Shown here: one piece after another, positions 42,954 through 51,141 of the stretch
Position numbering within the stretch: the stretch's first letter is position 1
Layout of the letters: each line of letters starts with the position of its first letter
Assembly (NCBI GenBank): GCA_023228065.1
Contig: JALOBX010000001.1
Location: 248,001-312,000 of the forward strand
Length of the DNA: 64,000 nucleotides
From: Candidatus Pacearchaeota archaeon
GTDB lineage: Archaea; Nanoarchaeota; Nanoarchaeia; Pacearchaeales; GW2011-AR1
Direction: 5' to 3'
Program-made: the position numbers and the translations under genes
Notes under the pieces: generated by a model
What the model was told of the DNA's origin: nothing
The model's input: the letters and a program-made list of their open reading frames with translations, nothing else
Database searches by the model: none

Positions 42954-44366
42954 CTAAGTAAAACTTACCATTCCATGTGCTTTCTTGTAAACATCAAATA
43001 AATCAAAAACTTTTGATTTTGCTGCTTCAGCAGTCAATGGCCTGAAATGAGTTCTTTCAATCCAGTCGTCGGGCTTGACTACTATTTCTTTTTTTTCATC
43101 TCCTTTCTTTGTTTTTTTCTCGGGAGCTTCATACATACCAAACAATGCAGTAAAAGGTTCAAAAGCATCTCTTAAACTTAATTTTGATGATTCTTTTTTT
43201 TCTTCTGTTTTTTCTTCAAGGAAAGAATTAATTTCTTCCTGCAATTGTCCAAGACTTTCTGTAGTTGCACCTTCAATTAAATTAAGAACATCACTAATCT
43301 CTGATTTTTTTAATTCTTCTTCAAACTTTGCTAATTCATCATCATTTAATGCATAAGATTTAAATGTAACTTCTGCTCTTCCTCCGAACGCAAAATGAGC
43401 CTGCTGACTTACTCTTTGTGGAATTCCTCTGAATGTAAAATCCACAAGAATACAAGTATGATAATTTCTTCTTCCCTTGAGAAAATTTGGCTTGGAGAAA
43501 TCTTTTGGCAAATTTCCCTTTGCAGCTTCATCAGGAATATCAAATTTGCTTTTTCCCAGCAAAGTTAATTCAAGAATAATTGTATTAAAAGTTTTTACCA
43601 ATGCAGGATTTCTCCCACTTTCTTTTGATTCCAAATCCTGTGCTGCTTTTAGATAAGGGCGCACCCATCTAGAATAAAGTTTTAAACTATTGACCTGACT
43701 TCTTAAATATGTTTTTTCAAGTTCATATCTTTTTTTTAATTCTTTTTCAGATTCAGAAAGCCATATATTAAATTCCTGTATCCTTGGTTTAACAATTCTT
43801 TTTACTCTGTCATTTAAATCAATTTTATCAACATCTTTTTCATCTTTTGCAAACAAGAATGCATCCATCAATGTTTGAAATCCCCCCTGTCCAAGAGCCA
43901 TTGCTTTAATACTGGAATTTCCTTTTGCAATGTCTACTTTATCCATCCAGATTTGTTTCATTGATAGAATAGCAGCATCTTGCTCTTCTTTTTTATTTGA
44001 TTTTAATCCTTCGTAGTGCTGCAGTCTAATTTTAAATTCTTTTAAATCATAAATAATATTCAAAACACTTCTTAGAACAGTATTTACATCTCCCATCATC
44101 TTTGTTGCCTGCTGCTGCATTATTGTTGCTCTTTGCCCTAGTTCTGCAAAATGTCCTGAACCGGGAGTGGAACTAAAATTATCAACAAGCTTTTGCGGAG
44201 CAAGTCCAAAATCATTCATCAAATCAAGAATAAAAAAATAAATTGGTTCAAGAGTTTCTGATGAAGAATCATAGACAAGAGTGTGAACTGCTTCTGGCCC
44301 TTTTTTTTCTTTATAATAAGGACTTACCTCTTCTATAATTTGTGACATAGATTTAACTTCTGCCAT
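42954..44366 (-). CDS. Conserved large cytosolic protein of unknown function
   Basis: 470 residues, no membrane helix. Mostly helical in the first 260 residues with coiled-coil-like heptads (EFNIWLSESEKELKKRYELEKTYLRSQVNSLKLYS), then a mixed domain with FLKGRRNYHTCILVDFTFRG and FGGRAEVTFKSYAL. A lysine/glutamate-rich linker (EEKTEEKKESSKLS) precedes a C-terminal helical block. It diverges from the 44449 gene. I recall similar proteins in DPANN genomes but no function. Confidence 0.6.
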   Translation of the reverse strand: MAEVKSMSQIIEEVSPYYKEKKGPEAVHTLVYDSSSETLEPIYFFILDLMNDFGLAPQKLVDNFSSTPGSGHFAELGQRATIMQQQATKMMGDVNTVLRSVLNIIYDLKEFKIRLQHYEGLKSNKKEEQDAAILSMKQIWMDKVDIAKGNSSIKAMALGQGGFQTLMDAFLFAKDEKDVDKIDLNDRVKRIVKPRIQEFNIWLSESEKELKKRYELEKTYLRSQVNSLKLYSRWVRPYLKAAQDLESKESGRNPALVKTFNTIILELTLLGKSKFDIPDEAAKGNLPKDFSKPNFLKGRRNYHTCILVDFTFRGIPQRVSQQAHFAFGGRAEVTFKSYALNDDELAKFEEELKKSEISDVLNLIEGATTESLGQLQEEINSFLEEKTEEKKESSKLSLRDAFEPFTALFGMYEAPEKKTKKGDEKKEIVVKPDDWIERTHFRPLTAEAAKSKVFDLFDVYKKAHGMVSFT

Positions 44367-44448
44367 TTAGAAATAAAAGCTAATCTGTTTAAAAAATGTT
44401 TCCTTTACATAGAGAAAGCATTATAAATAATATTCTGCTTATTTAATC

Positions 44449-44796
44449 ATGGGGTTTTTTGGAAGTAAAAAAAAGATTGTAGATTGGAGTGCTGGATATA
44501 GAGCAGATAAAAAAGCAGCAGAGAGAACTTCTTCTAAAACAGAAGAACCTGCATCTGATTTAGGATTTCTTGGTAGTTTTTCAAATGCAAATTCAGATAA
44601 TTCAAGTTCTAATTCAGATATTTCCTGGGATAATGAATCTTCTGCAACAGTTGGAGATTATCAAAACAAAAAACAAAAACTTGCAAAGAGGCTTCTTGAC
44701 ATGACAAACAAGATGGAAGATATGTCAAATCAGATTTATCATCTTAAACAGAGAATGGAAGTAATTGAAAAGAAACTGAAGATTAGCTTTGATTAG
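44449..44796 (+). CDS. Small protein with disordered middle and C-terminal coiled coil
   Basis: 115 residues. MGFFGSKKKIVDWS N-terminus, an Asn/Ser/Asp-rich linker (about 45-70), then a coiled coil with heptads (LLDMTNKMEDMSNQIYHLKQRMEVIEKKL). A CATTATAAATAA box 25 bases upstream gives a leaderless start. Divergent partner of the 42954-44366 gene; the pair may belong together functionally, an inference from position. Confidence 0.6.
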   Translation: MGFFGSKKKIVDWSAGYRADKKAAERTSSKTEEPASDLGFLGSFSNANSDNSSSNSDISWDNESSATVGDYQNKKQKLAKRLLDMTNKMEDMSNQIYHLKQRMEVIEKKLKISFD

Positions 44797-44840
44797 TAGG
44801 ACAAAGTAACTTTTATTAATCTCTCTTTTTTATTCTATTT

Positions 44841-46038
<1,198 letters not shown>

Positions 46039-46040
<2 letters not shown>

Positions 46041-46096
46041 GAACCAAGGTTCTTAACATCTCCTATGAATATTTTCGCTGTTAGCGACTGGGAATC
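46039..46096 (+). repeat. Repeat unit R2 after gltX
   Basis: AAGAACC-AA-GGTTCTT hairpin, AACATCTCCTATGAAT linker, CGCTGTTAGCG hairpin and ACTGGGAATCA. Nearly identical to R1 after serS (13950-14007). It begins within the gltX stop codon. Candidate terminator or dispersed element. Confidence 0.7.
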
Positions 46097-46097
46097 A

Positions 46098-46146
46098 TCC
46101 AAGGTTCTTAACATCTCCGATTAATTTTTTTCGCTATGCGAACTAG
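46098..46146 (+). repeat. Partial repeat R3
   Basis: A degenerate tandem copy next to R2: CCAAGGTTCTTAACATCTCC, then TTTCGCTATGCGA with a TCGC/GCGA hairpin. It lacks the first arm (AAGAACC) of the first hairpin. Confidence 0.6.
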
Positions 46147-46180
46147 GAATATTTTTAAATCTAAAAATTATAATATAATT

Positions 46181-46654
46181 ATGTTTAATAAAAAGGGGAT
46201 GTCTGGAATTGTTATTACATTAATTATAGTTTTGCTTTCATTAGCTGGAATTGCAATTGTATGGAGTGTTGTCGGCGGATTAATTAAAGGGAATACTGAA
46301 GGAATTGAAATTAGTTCTAAATGCCTTAATACAAATATAGAAGTCACACAGGTTACATGCATTGACGGAGCAGTAAATAAAATGTGCGATGTTAAATTAA
46401 CAAGAACAGGAACAGAAACAAGTGAACTTGGTGGAGTTAAATTAGTTTTCAAGGACGAAATTAATGCAGCAAGCAGTGCGTCTGCAATTGATGTTGCAGG
46501 AAATATTGCAGCATTGGTTGGAAAGACAGCAACAGGAATTGACAGCGGAATTGCAATTGCGAATATACCTAACAAAGTGGAAGTAACTCCTTATTTCAAA
46601 GATGCTTCAGGAAATGAAAAACTTTGTTCACAAACAAGTTCTTTTAGTTTTTAA
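46181..46654 (+). CDS. Archaeal type IV pilin/flagellin-like protein
   Basis: 157 residues from MFNKKGMSGIVITL. The class III signal (KKG before MSG) cut by prepilin peptidase is followed by one hydrophobic helix (about 8-28, GIVITLIIVLLSLAGIAIVW). The mature part is beta-rich with cysteines (SKCLNTN, VTCIDGA, MCDV, LCSQT), which may form disulfides. Likely a surface pilus subunit. A longer frame starting at 46136 is not used because the pilin signal starts at 46181. Its stop overlaps the convergent PAP2 gene. Confidence 0.85.
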   Translation: MFNKKGMSGIVITLIIVLLSLAGIAIVWSVVGGLIKGNTEGIEISSKCLNTNIEVTQVTCIDGAVNKMCDVKLTRTGTETSELGGVKLVFKDEINAASSASAIDVAGNIAALVGKTATGIDSGIAIANIPNKVEVTPYFKDASGNEKLCSQTSSFSF

Positions 46655-47252
46655 TTAAAATTAATTTCTTAAACACAAACTGGTAACTTACAAAAGCAAG
46701 CAATAATCCTGCAAGAATATCTGGAATATGGTGCTGTTTTATAAATAATGTTGAGAGAATTATAAGGATTACTATTGGTAACAGTATTAATGTTATTTTT
46801 TTATTAATTTTTGTCATGCAAAAAAATGATAATAATGAAAATGTTACATGTCCGCTTGGAAATAAATTTAATGGACTATCTATAGAATAAACAAATAAAA
46901 TTAATTTGTCTAAAATTGTTGATGAAATAATCTCTGGACGCAAAATTGTTGTTTGAAACAGCATATAAATTATATTACAGACAATAGATGCAAAGAGAAA
47001 TGAAACTGACACAGCTAAAAATTGTTTTTTATCTTTTATTGATACAAGAAAGGGAAGAAATAAGACTAATAGGAAAAATAGATATGGAATCACAAATAAG
47101 GGGACAAAGGGAATACTATCTTCTAATCCTAATTTGAAAATATTTCCTACTGGAAAATAAATTTGTATAATTTTGTAAAATAAAGTTATGTTTAGAATAA
47201 ATAACGCAAATAAAATTATGCTTCTATTTTTCTCCCATATTTGTTTAATCAT
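46644..47252 (-). CDS. PAP2-family membrane phosphatase
   Basis: 202 residues, about six helices. PSGHVTFSLL (about 135-144) and KQHHIPDILAG (about 171-181) are the second and third motifs of the PAP2/undecaprenyl-diphosphatase superfamily; the first KxxxxxxRP motif is weak. It hydrolyses lipid-linked phosphates, in archaea probably polyprenyl diphosphate or phosphatidate. Its start overlaps the U32 stop by 4 bases (ATGA), one operon with U32 and Nudix. Confidence 0.8.
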   Translation of the reverse strand: MIKQIWEKNRSIILFALFILNITLFYKIIQIYFPVGNIFKLGLEDSIPFVPLFVIPYLFFLLVLFLPFLVSIKDKKQFLAVSVSFLFASIVCNIIYMLFQTTILRPEIISSTILDKLILFVYSIDSPLNLFPSGHVTFSLLSFFCMTKINKKITLILLPIVILIILSTLFIKQHHIPDILAGLLLAFVSYQFVFKKLILIKN

Positions 47253-48427
47253 CTTTTCTTTATGACATAAACTTCGTCATTTTGTCTTACTTTTGTCGGT
47301 ATTTTTATTCCTATTTCATCACCTTTTTTTGCTTTTGAAACTTTTTTATTTTTTATCTCAATTGAAGTTACTTCTGAATTAATTATTCCTGTTGTGTTTC
47401 CAATTATAACAATTTTGTCTCCAACATTTAAATTAGAGACAAGTTTTATTGCTGCGACTTGTGCTTTATCAAAATAATGAACAACTTTTCCTACAAAATG
47501 TTTCTTTTCTCCTGATGCACTGTGTTCTATTTTTGCAAAATCATCTGCAGTGGGCATTTTAAGATAAAATCCCGAAGAATATCCTTTATTGTAAATTTTT
47601 TCAAGCTCTTTAATCCCTGCATCAACTTCTTTTTTGCTTAATTTTTTATCAAGCGCTTTTCTATAAATTCTTACTACTGTATCAACATATCTTGCATCAC
47701 GATTTCTTCCTTCTATCTTAAAAGATTTTATTCCTGCTTTTTTCATTTTTTCAATAAAAGGCAAAGTGCATAAATCTTTGGCTGAAAGGATTCTTGAGTT
47801 GTCAATTTTTAATTCATTTCCTTCTTCATCTTTTATCATGTAACTCCTTCTACATGGATGAAGACATTCTCCTCTATTTGCAGATTTGTTAAATAAAAAT
47901 TGCGATGTAAAGCATCTTCCTGAAACTGCAACACACATTGCTCCATGACAGAAAGTTTCAATATCTATAATTCTGGAGATTTCTTTTATTTGTTTTAAAT
48001 TTAATTCTCTTGCAAGAACAATTCTTTTTGCTCCTAATGATTTGTAAAACTTTGCTGATTCAATATTTGAGACAGAAGCTTGTGTGGAAATAAAGAAAGG
48101 AATCTTATATTTTCTGCAAAATTGAATTATTGAAGCATCCCAACATATTATTGCATCTATTTTTCCTTTAACTTTTCTTATAATTTCTTCAACTTTTTTT
48201 AATTCAGAATTGTAAATTATTGTGTTTAGTGTAAGATATCTTTTAATTCTCTTTGGCTTGCATATTCTTTCTATTTCATCCAAATCTTTAATTGTAAAAT
48301 TCTTGGCTGCTGCACGCATCGAAAATTCTTTTAATCCAAAATAAACTGCATCTGCTCCTGCATTTACTGCTGCAGATAACATAGAAAAATCTCCTGCTGG
48401 TGCTAGTAATTCAAACTTGTGTTTCAT
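47249..48427 (-). CDS. Peptidase family U32-like protein (RNA hydroxylation type)
   Basis: 392 residues. LLAPAGDFSMLSAAVNAGADAVYFG, then THE GAMCVAVSGRCFTSQFL and GECLHPCRRSY (cysteines about 162, 172, 187, 191) and IEGRNRDARYV are the U32 signature. Members TrhP and RlhA do prephenate-dependent hydroxylation of tRNA or rRNA uridine/cytidine, with an iron-sulfur cluster; the former peptidase role is now doubtful. C-terminal beta domain (VGDKIVIIGNTTG) also present. Middle gene of Nudix-U32-PAP2. Substrate not defined. Confidence 0.85.
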   Translation of the reverse strand: MKHKFELLAPAGDFSMLSAAVNAGADAVYFGLKEFSMRAAAKNFTIKDLDEIERICKPKRIKRYLTLNTIIYNSELKKVEEIIRKVKGKIDAIICWDASIIQFCRKYKIPFFISTQASVSNIESAKFYKSLGAKRIVLARELNLKQIKEISRIIDIETFCHGAMCVAVSGRCFTSQFLFNKSANRGECLHPCRRSYMIKDEEGNELKIDNSRILSAKDLCTLPFIEKMKKAGIKSFKIEGRNRDARYVDTVVRIYRKALDKKLSKKEVDAGIKELEKIYNKGYSSGFYLKMPTADDFAKIEHSASGEKKHFVGKVVHYFDKAQVAAIKLVSNLNVGDKIVIIGNTTGIINSEVTSIEIKNKKVSKAKKGDEIGIKIPTKVRQNDEVYVIKKR

Positions 48428-48843
48428 TAATCTAAATATTTTTTAGGGTTATTAAAGAATTCTAAAAGAAGATTTGCATATAAAACTAAATCTACATTTT
48501 TCACTTCTTCTGCACTAACCCATTGATATTCTGAATGTTTATCAGAAAGATTGACTTTATCTGAACTTGCTTCAATTAAATATATATCACAATGGCTGTA
48601 ATATTTCTCATCTTTCATTGTAAGAGTTGGTAGCTTTTTTACAATGTTAAATTCCAAGCCTGTTTCTGTTGCTAATTCTTTTGCTATTGCTTTTTCAGGG
48701 CTTTCCCACATTTTTACTAACCCGCCAGAACATTCCCATTTCCCAATATTTTCAGGAAAAAACTTGTCTTCTGACTTTCTAAGAAGAAGATATTTACCAT
48801 TATATCTGACTAGTGCTTTTACTAATCTTATCTTTGTTACCAT
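48427..48843 (-). CDS. Nudix hydrolase
   Basis: 138 residues. Nudix box GGLVKMWESPEKAIAKELATETGL (about 42-65): Gly-x5-Glu-x7, then KEL in place of REL and ATETGL in place of xEExG, so two consensus positions are changed although the main metal-binding glutamates remain. It cleaves a nucleoside diphosphate linked to another group. Substrate unknown. First gene of the operon, one base overlap to U32. Confidence 0.82.
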   Translation of the reverse strand: MVTKIRLVKALVRYNGKYLLLRKSEDKFFPENIGKWECSGGLVKMWESPEKAIAKELATETGLEFNIVKKLPTLTMKDEKYYSHCDIYLIEASSDKVNLSDKHSEYQWVSAEEVKNVDLVLYANLLLEFFNNPKKYLD

Positions 48844-48892
48844 CTCTTTAATAGACTGGTTAAATTTAAAAACTCTTTGAAGTTGATGTTTT

Positions 48893-48972
48893 TATGACAG
48901 CTAAACTTTGGAGTTGTCGGCACAAAAGCCGGGAATGATTTTTCTAGCAATAGCTGTGTAGATAAGTTTTTT
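48893..48972 (+). ncRNA. Small RNA candidate before tRNA-His
   Basis: A closing helix ACAGCT/AGCTGT (48897-48902 with 48952-48957) and an inner hairpin CGGC-acaaaa-GCCG (48918-48931). A TTTAAAAAC box centred at about 48868 is 25 bases before the start, and a run of six T at 48967-48972 ends it. A 14-codon frame inside (MTAKLWSC...) is less likely to be the product. Role unknown. Confidence 0.4.
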
Positions 48973-49005
48973 ATACCATTTTTAACTAAATTTATTAACT
49001 ATAAT

Positions 49006-49077
49006 GGCGATTGTAGTTCAGTGGCAGAACGTGCGACTGTGGCTCGCATAACGGGAGTTCGATTCTCCCCATTCGCC
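49006..49077 (+). tRNA. tRNA-His (GTG), integration site
   Basis: G at 49006 is the extra G-1 paired with C73. Acceptor GCGATTG/CATTCGC has one U-U mismatch. Anticodon stem TGCGA/TCGCA with loop CTGTGGC (anticodon GTG). T arm GGGAG-TTCGATT-CTCCC. No encoded CCA. The last bases are the left attachment site of the element. Confidence 0.95.
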
Positions 49078-49081
49078 CTTA
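49067..49081 (+). repeat. attL core
   Basis: CCCCATTCGCCCTTA, spanning the acceptor end of tRNA-His and four bases after it. Repeated exactly at 59313-59327. Retains the tRNA intact. Confidence 0.85.
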
Positions 49082-49105
49082 ACACAAGTGTCCGGGTTAG
49101 AAACA

Positions 49106-49114
49106 CTTAAAAAC
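49106..49114 (+). promoter_or_regulatory. TATA box of the integrase gene
   Basis: CTTAAAAAC centred 25 bases before the ATG at 49135; leaderless spacing. It is followed by the palindrome at 49118-49131. Confidence 0.5.
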
Positions 49115-49117
49115 CTC

Positions 49118-49131
49118 TTTGTATATACAAA
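49118..49131. promoter_or_regulatory. Palindrome between TATA box and integrase start
   Basis: TTTGTATATACAAA, a perfect 14-base palindrome ending three bases before the ATG and overlapping the expected transcription start. Its position suits an operator that blocks integrase transcription. Candidate binder: a small DNA-binding protein of the element. Confidence 0.5.
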
Positions 49132-49134
49132 TAT

Positions 49135-50319
49135 ATGCAAAAGGTGGAATTACAAAATTTAAGATTAGACCGAAGATATGAAAGTCTAAAAGAGATTTCT
49201 GGAAAGGAATTTATTAAAATAAAAGAGTTTATCGATAAAAACAAAAATGGGGAAAATAATTCTAACCGAGATATAACAGACAAAACAGAAAGAAAATATA
49301 TTGATGCTTTGGTGATGGCTTATCACTCCACAAAAAAACCTTTACTACAATTAAACAAAGAAGATTTGATAAAACTCAAATCTGATTTGAAAGAAGGAAG
49401 AATTAAATCAAGATTCAATAAACCTTATTCTCTAACTTCTCAAAGGAATATGGAATTTATTTTAATTAATTTTTTAGATTGGGCTAAGCCAGAAAAGTAT
49501 TCTGGTTTTAAGAAATGGTTTATAGTTCGAGCCGAAAAGAAAGATGTTGATTATTTGAAGGAAGAAGAAATAAAAATATTATATAAAAGTTGTAAAAATA
49601 ATTATGAAAGATTTTTGATTGCTGTTCTTTTTGATAGCGGTGCAAGGGCTTCTGAATTTTTGAATATAAGAGCCGAAGATATTACAGAACCGACGACAAG
49701 TTTCCCCTATTATAAGATTAATTTTAAAGAGGAATACTCTAAAACAAAAGGAAGGAATGTTGGTTTATATTGGAAATATTCCACAGAAGCGATTAAAGAT
49801 TTTATCAGGGAGAGGGGAGAATTAAAACCGAAGGAAGTTGTATTTGATAAAACTTACGATAGTATAAGAATTTTCTTAACGAGAATGGGGAAAAAGATTT
49901 TGAATAAGAGAATACATTTTCATATCTTCAGGAAATCGAGTGCGAGTTATTATGCAGTTAAATTAAAATCACGGCAACAATTATGTTATAGATATGGTTG
50001 GAATTTTTCTTCAGATGTTCCAGATGTTTATATCACTCGAAATCAGGGGGAGGAGGAAGTCAAAGAAAATATCCTAAATACTTCCTTGGAAGAATTAAGT
50101 AAAAAAATGAATGAGGAGAAAACCAAGTATAATATTGTAATAGAAGAACAGCGAAAGGAATTTGATTTAATAAAGGGTGGATTTTCAAAACAAGACGAAG
50201 TCATTAAACTTTTACTTGAAGCAAATAATTTAAGAAATCTTGCAGGGATTCCAAAGAAACAACAACAAGAAATTTTAAATAAAATGAATAGAGCAAGGGA
50301 ATTAGTTGCAACGAGATAA
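49135..50319 (+). CDS. int: Tyrosine recombinase/integrase
   Basis: 394 residues. An N-terminal SAM-like core-binding region (about 30-120, GRIKSRFNKPYSLTSQRNMEF) and the catalytic domain with R at about 170 (DSGARASEFLNIRAEDI), H262-x-x-R265 (HIFRKSSASYY) and Tyr299 (PDVYITRN). A helical, lysine-rich extension of 90 residues follows (KKMNEEKTKYNIVIEEQRKEF), longer than in XerC. It should insert and excise the element by recombining the att sites in tRNA-His. Adjacent to attL. Confidence 0.92.
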   Translation: MQKVELQNLRLDRRYESLKEISGKEFIKIKEFIDKNKNGENNSNRDITDKTERKYIDALVMAYHSTKKPLLQLNKEDLIKLKSDLKEGRIKSRFNKPYSLTSQRNMEFILINFLDWAKPEKYSGFKKWFIVRAEKKDVDYLKEEEIKILYKSCKNNYERFLIAVLFDSGARASEFLNIRAEDITEPTTSFPYYKINFKEEYSKTKGRNVGLYWKYSTEAIKDFIRERGELKPKEVVFDKTYDSIRIFLTRMGKKILNKRIHFHIFRKSSASYYAVKLKSRQQLCYRYGWNFSSDVPDVYITRNQGEEEVKENILNTSLEELSKKMNEEKTKYNIVIEEQRKEFDLIKGGFSKQDEVIKLLLEANNLRNLAGIPKKQQQEILNKMNRARELVATR

Positions 50320-50329
50320 TTTTTATAAA

Positions 50330-50405
50330 GTGTGCACTAAGGTTACCCCTATTTTCACCTATATTTATCTTCGATAAAACTATCAAAAATGACCTTAGTG
50401 AACAC
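50330..50405. promoter_or_regulatory. Nested inverted repeat
   Basis: Outer arms GTGTGCACTAAGGT (50330-50343) and ACCTTAGTGAACAC (50392-50405) match over 13 of 14 bases, with a 48-base spacer that contains an inner hairpin TTTATC-TTC-GATAAA. It lies between the integrase stop and the RHH-like gene. It could be an operator pair, a replication origin, or an RNA with a long stem; position does not decide. Confidence 0.55.
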
Positions 50406-50445
50406 CAACCCTCTAATTTATAAATAGAAGAATACATTAAATCCT

Positions 50446-50586
50446 ATGAAAAAACAAAGTAAATACATAACTTTCTTTGTTTCTGATGAGGAATTACAAA
50501 AAATAAAAAGAGAAGCGGAGAAAACAGGTTTGAAACACAACGCTTTTTGTAAAATGAAAGTTATTCAAAGTTTAACTAAGGAATAA
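50446..50586 (+). CDS. Small ribbon-helix-helix-like regulator
   Basis: 46 residues, MKKQSKYITFFVSDEELQKIKREAEKTGLKHNAFC. A short strand followed by two helices with the RHH pattern (ITFFVSDEEL then helix, turn T-G, helix) typical of CopG/Arc-type repressors. An ATTTATAAAT box lies 25-28 bases upstream. Candidate binder of the neighbouring inverted repeat or palindrome. Confidence 0.55.
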   Translation: MKKQSKYITFFVSDEELQKIKREAEKTGLKHNAFCKMKVIQSLTKE

Positions 50587-50630
50587 TTAGAATTTAAACA
50601 CTATTCCTATAAAAAAGGAAATGTTTAAAA

Positions 50631-50765
50631 ATGAGAAATTCCTTCTTTCCCAGAATAAAAAAGAGAAAAAATAAAATGAAAAAATATTATATCATAATGC
50701 AAAGTATGGAAAACAGAAAAGCAATTCTATCTGGGGTGAAACCAGATGGAGCCCTTGGATTCTAA
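50631..50765 (+). CDS. Small basic protein candidate
   Basis: 44 residues, MRNSFFPRIKKRKNKMKKYYIIMQSMENRKAI..., overlapping the start of the next gene by 20 bases. A GGAAATG sequence precedes it. Alternative start at 50676 (MKKYYIIM). The only support is a full-length open frame with coding-like composition and gene overlap. Confidence 0.35.
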   Translation: MRNSFFPRIKKRKNKMKKYYIIMQSMENRKAILSGVKPDGALGF

Positions 50766-51141
50766 AGATAATCTTAGTGGGATGGGAACCCCTGAAAATA
50801 AACCCTTTGAGCAAATAAAAAATTCTGCCTTAGATAATTCTTCAAAGAGAGACTTTTCTTTTCCTTATAATAATTCAGTTTGTTTAGATGTGAAAATAAG
50901 GGATAGATTCCGAGTTCTATTAAATAGAATTGGAAGGAGTCAAAATTGGTTAGCCGATGAAGTTGGAATTTCTCGTGGAACAATGTCTAAGATTGTCAAT
51001 GGGGGTTGGTTTCCCGCAACACAAGTAATGGTTCGGATTTGTGAAATTTTAGAAATAGATTCTGTATGTCTTTTTGGTGATTCAGAATATTGGAAGAATT
51101 GGAATAATAAAATAATTTATCCAAAGGAGATAAAAAAATGA
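50746..51141 (+). CDS. XRE-type helix-turn-helix regulator
   Basis: 131 residues. A polar N-terminal extension (about 1-45) then the XRE HTH domain: RDRFRVLLNRIGRSQNWLADEVGISRGTMSKIVNGGWFPATQVMVRICEILEI (about 52-105), with the Q-(x)n-S-R-G-T-x-S-K recognition helix. Tail SEYWKNWNNKII. Stop overlaps the ATPase start by ATGA. Likely represses or controls the replication operon. Confidence 0.85.
   Translation: MEPLDSKDNLSGMGTPENKPFEQIKNSALDNSSKRDFSFPYNNSVCLDVKIRDRFRVLLNRIGRSQNWLADEVGISRGTMSKIVNGGWFPATQVMVRICEILEIDSVCLFGDSEYWKNWNNKIIYPKEIKK

Noticed and set aside
49135..50319. Integrase split by the element, as in SSV-type viruses
   Set aside because: The integrase frame is intact from start to stop inside the element.
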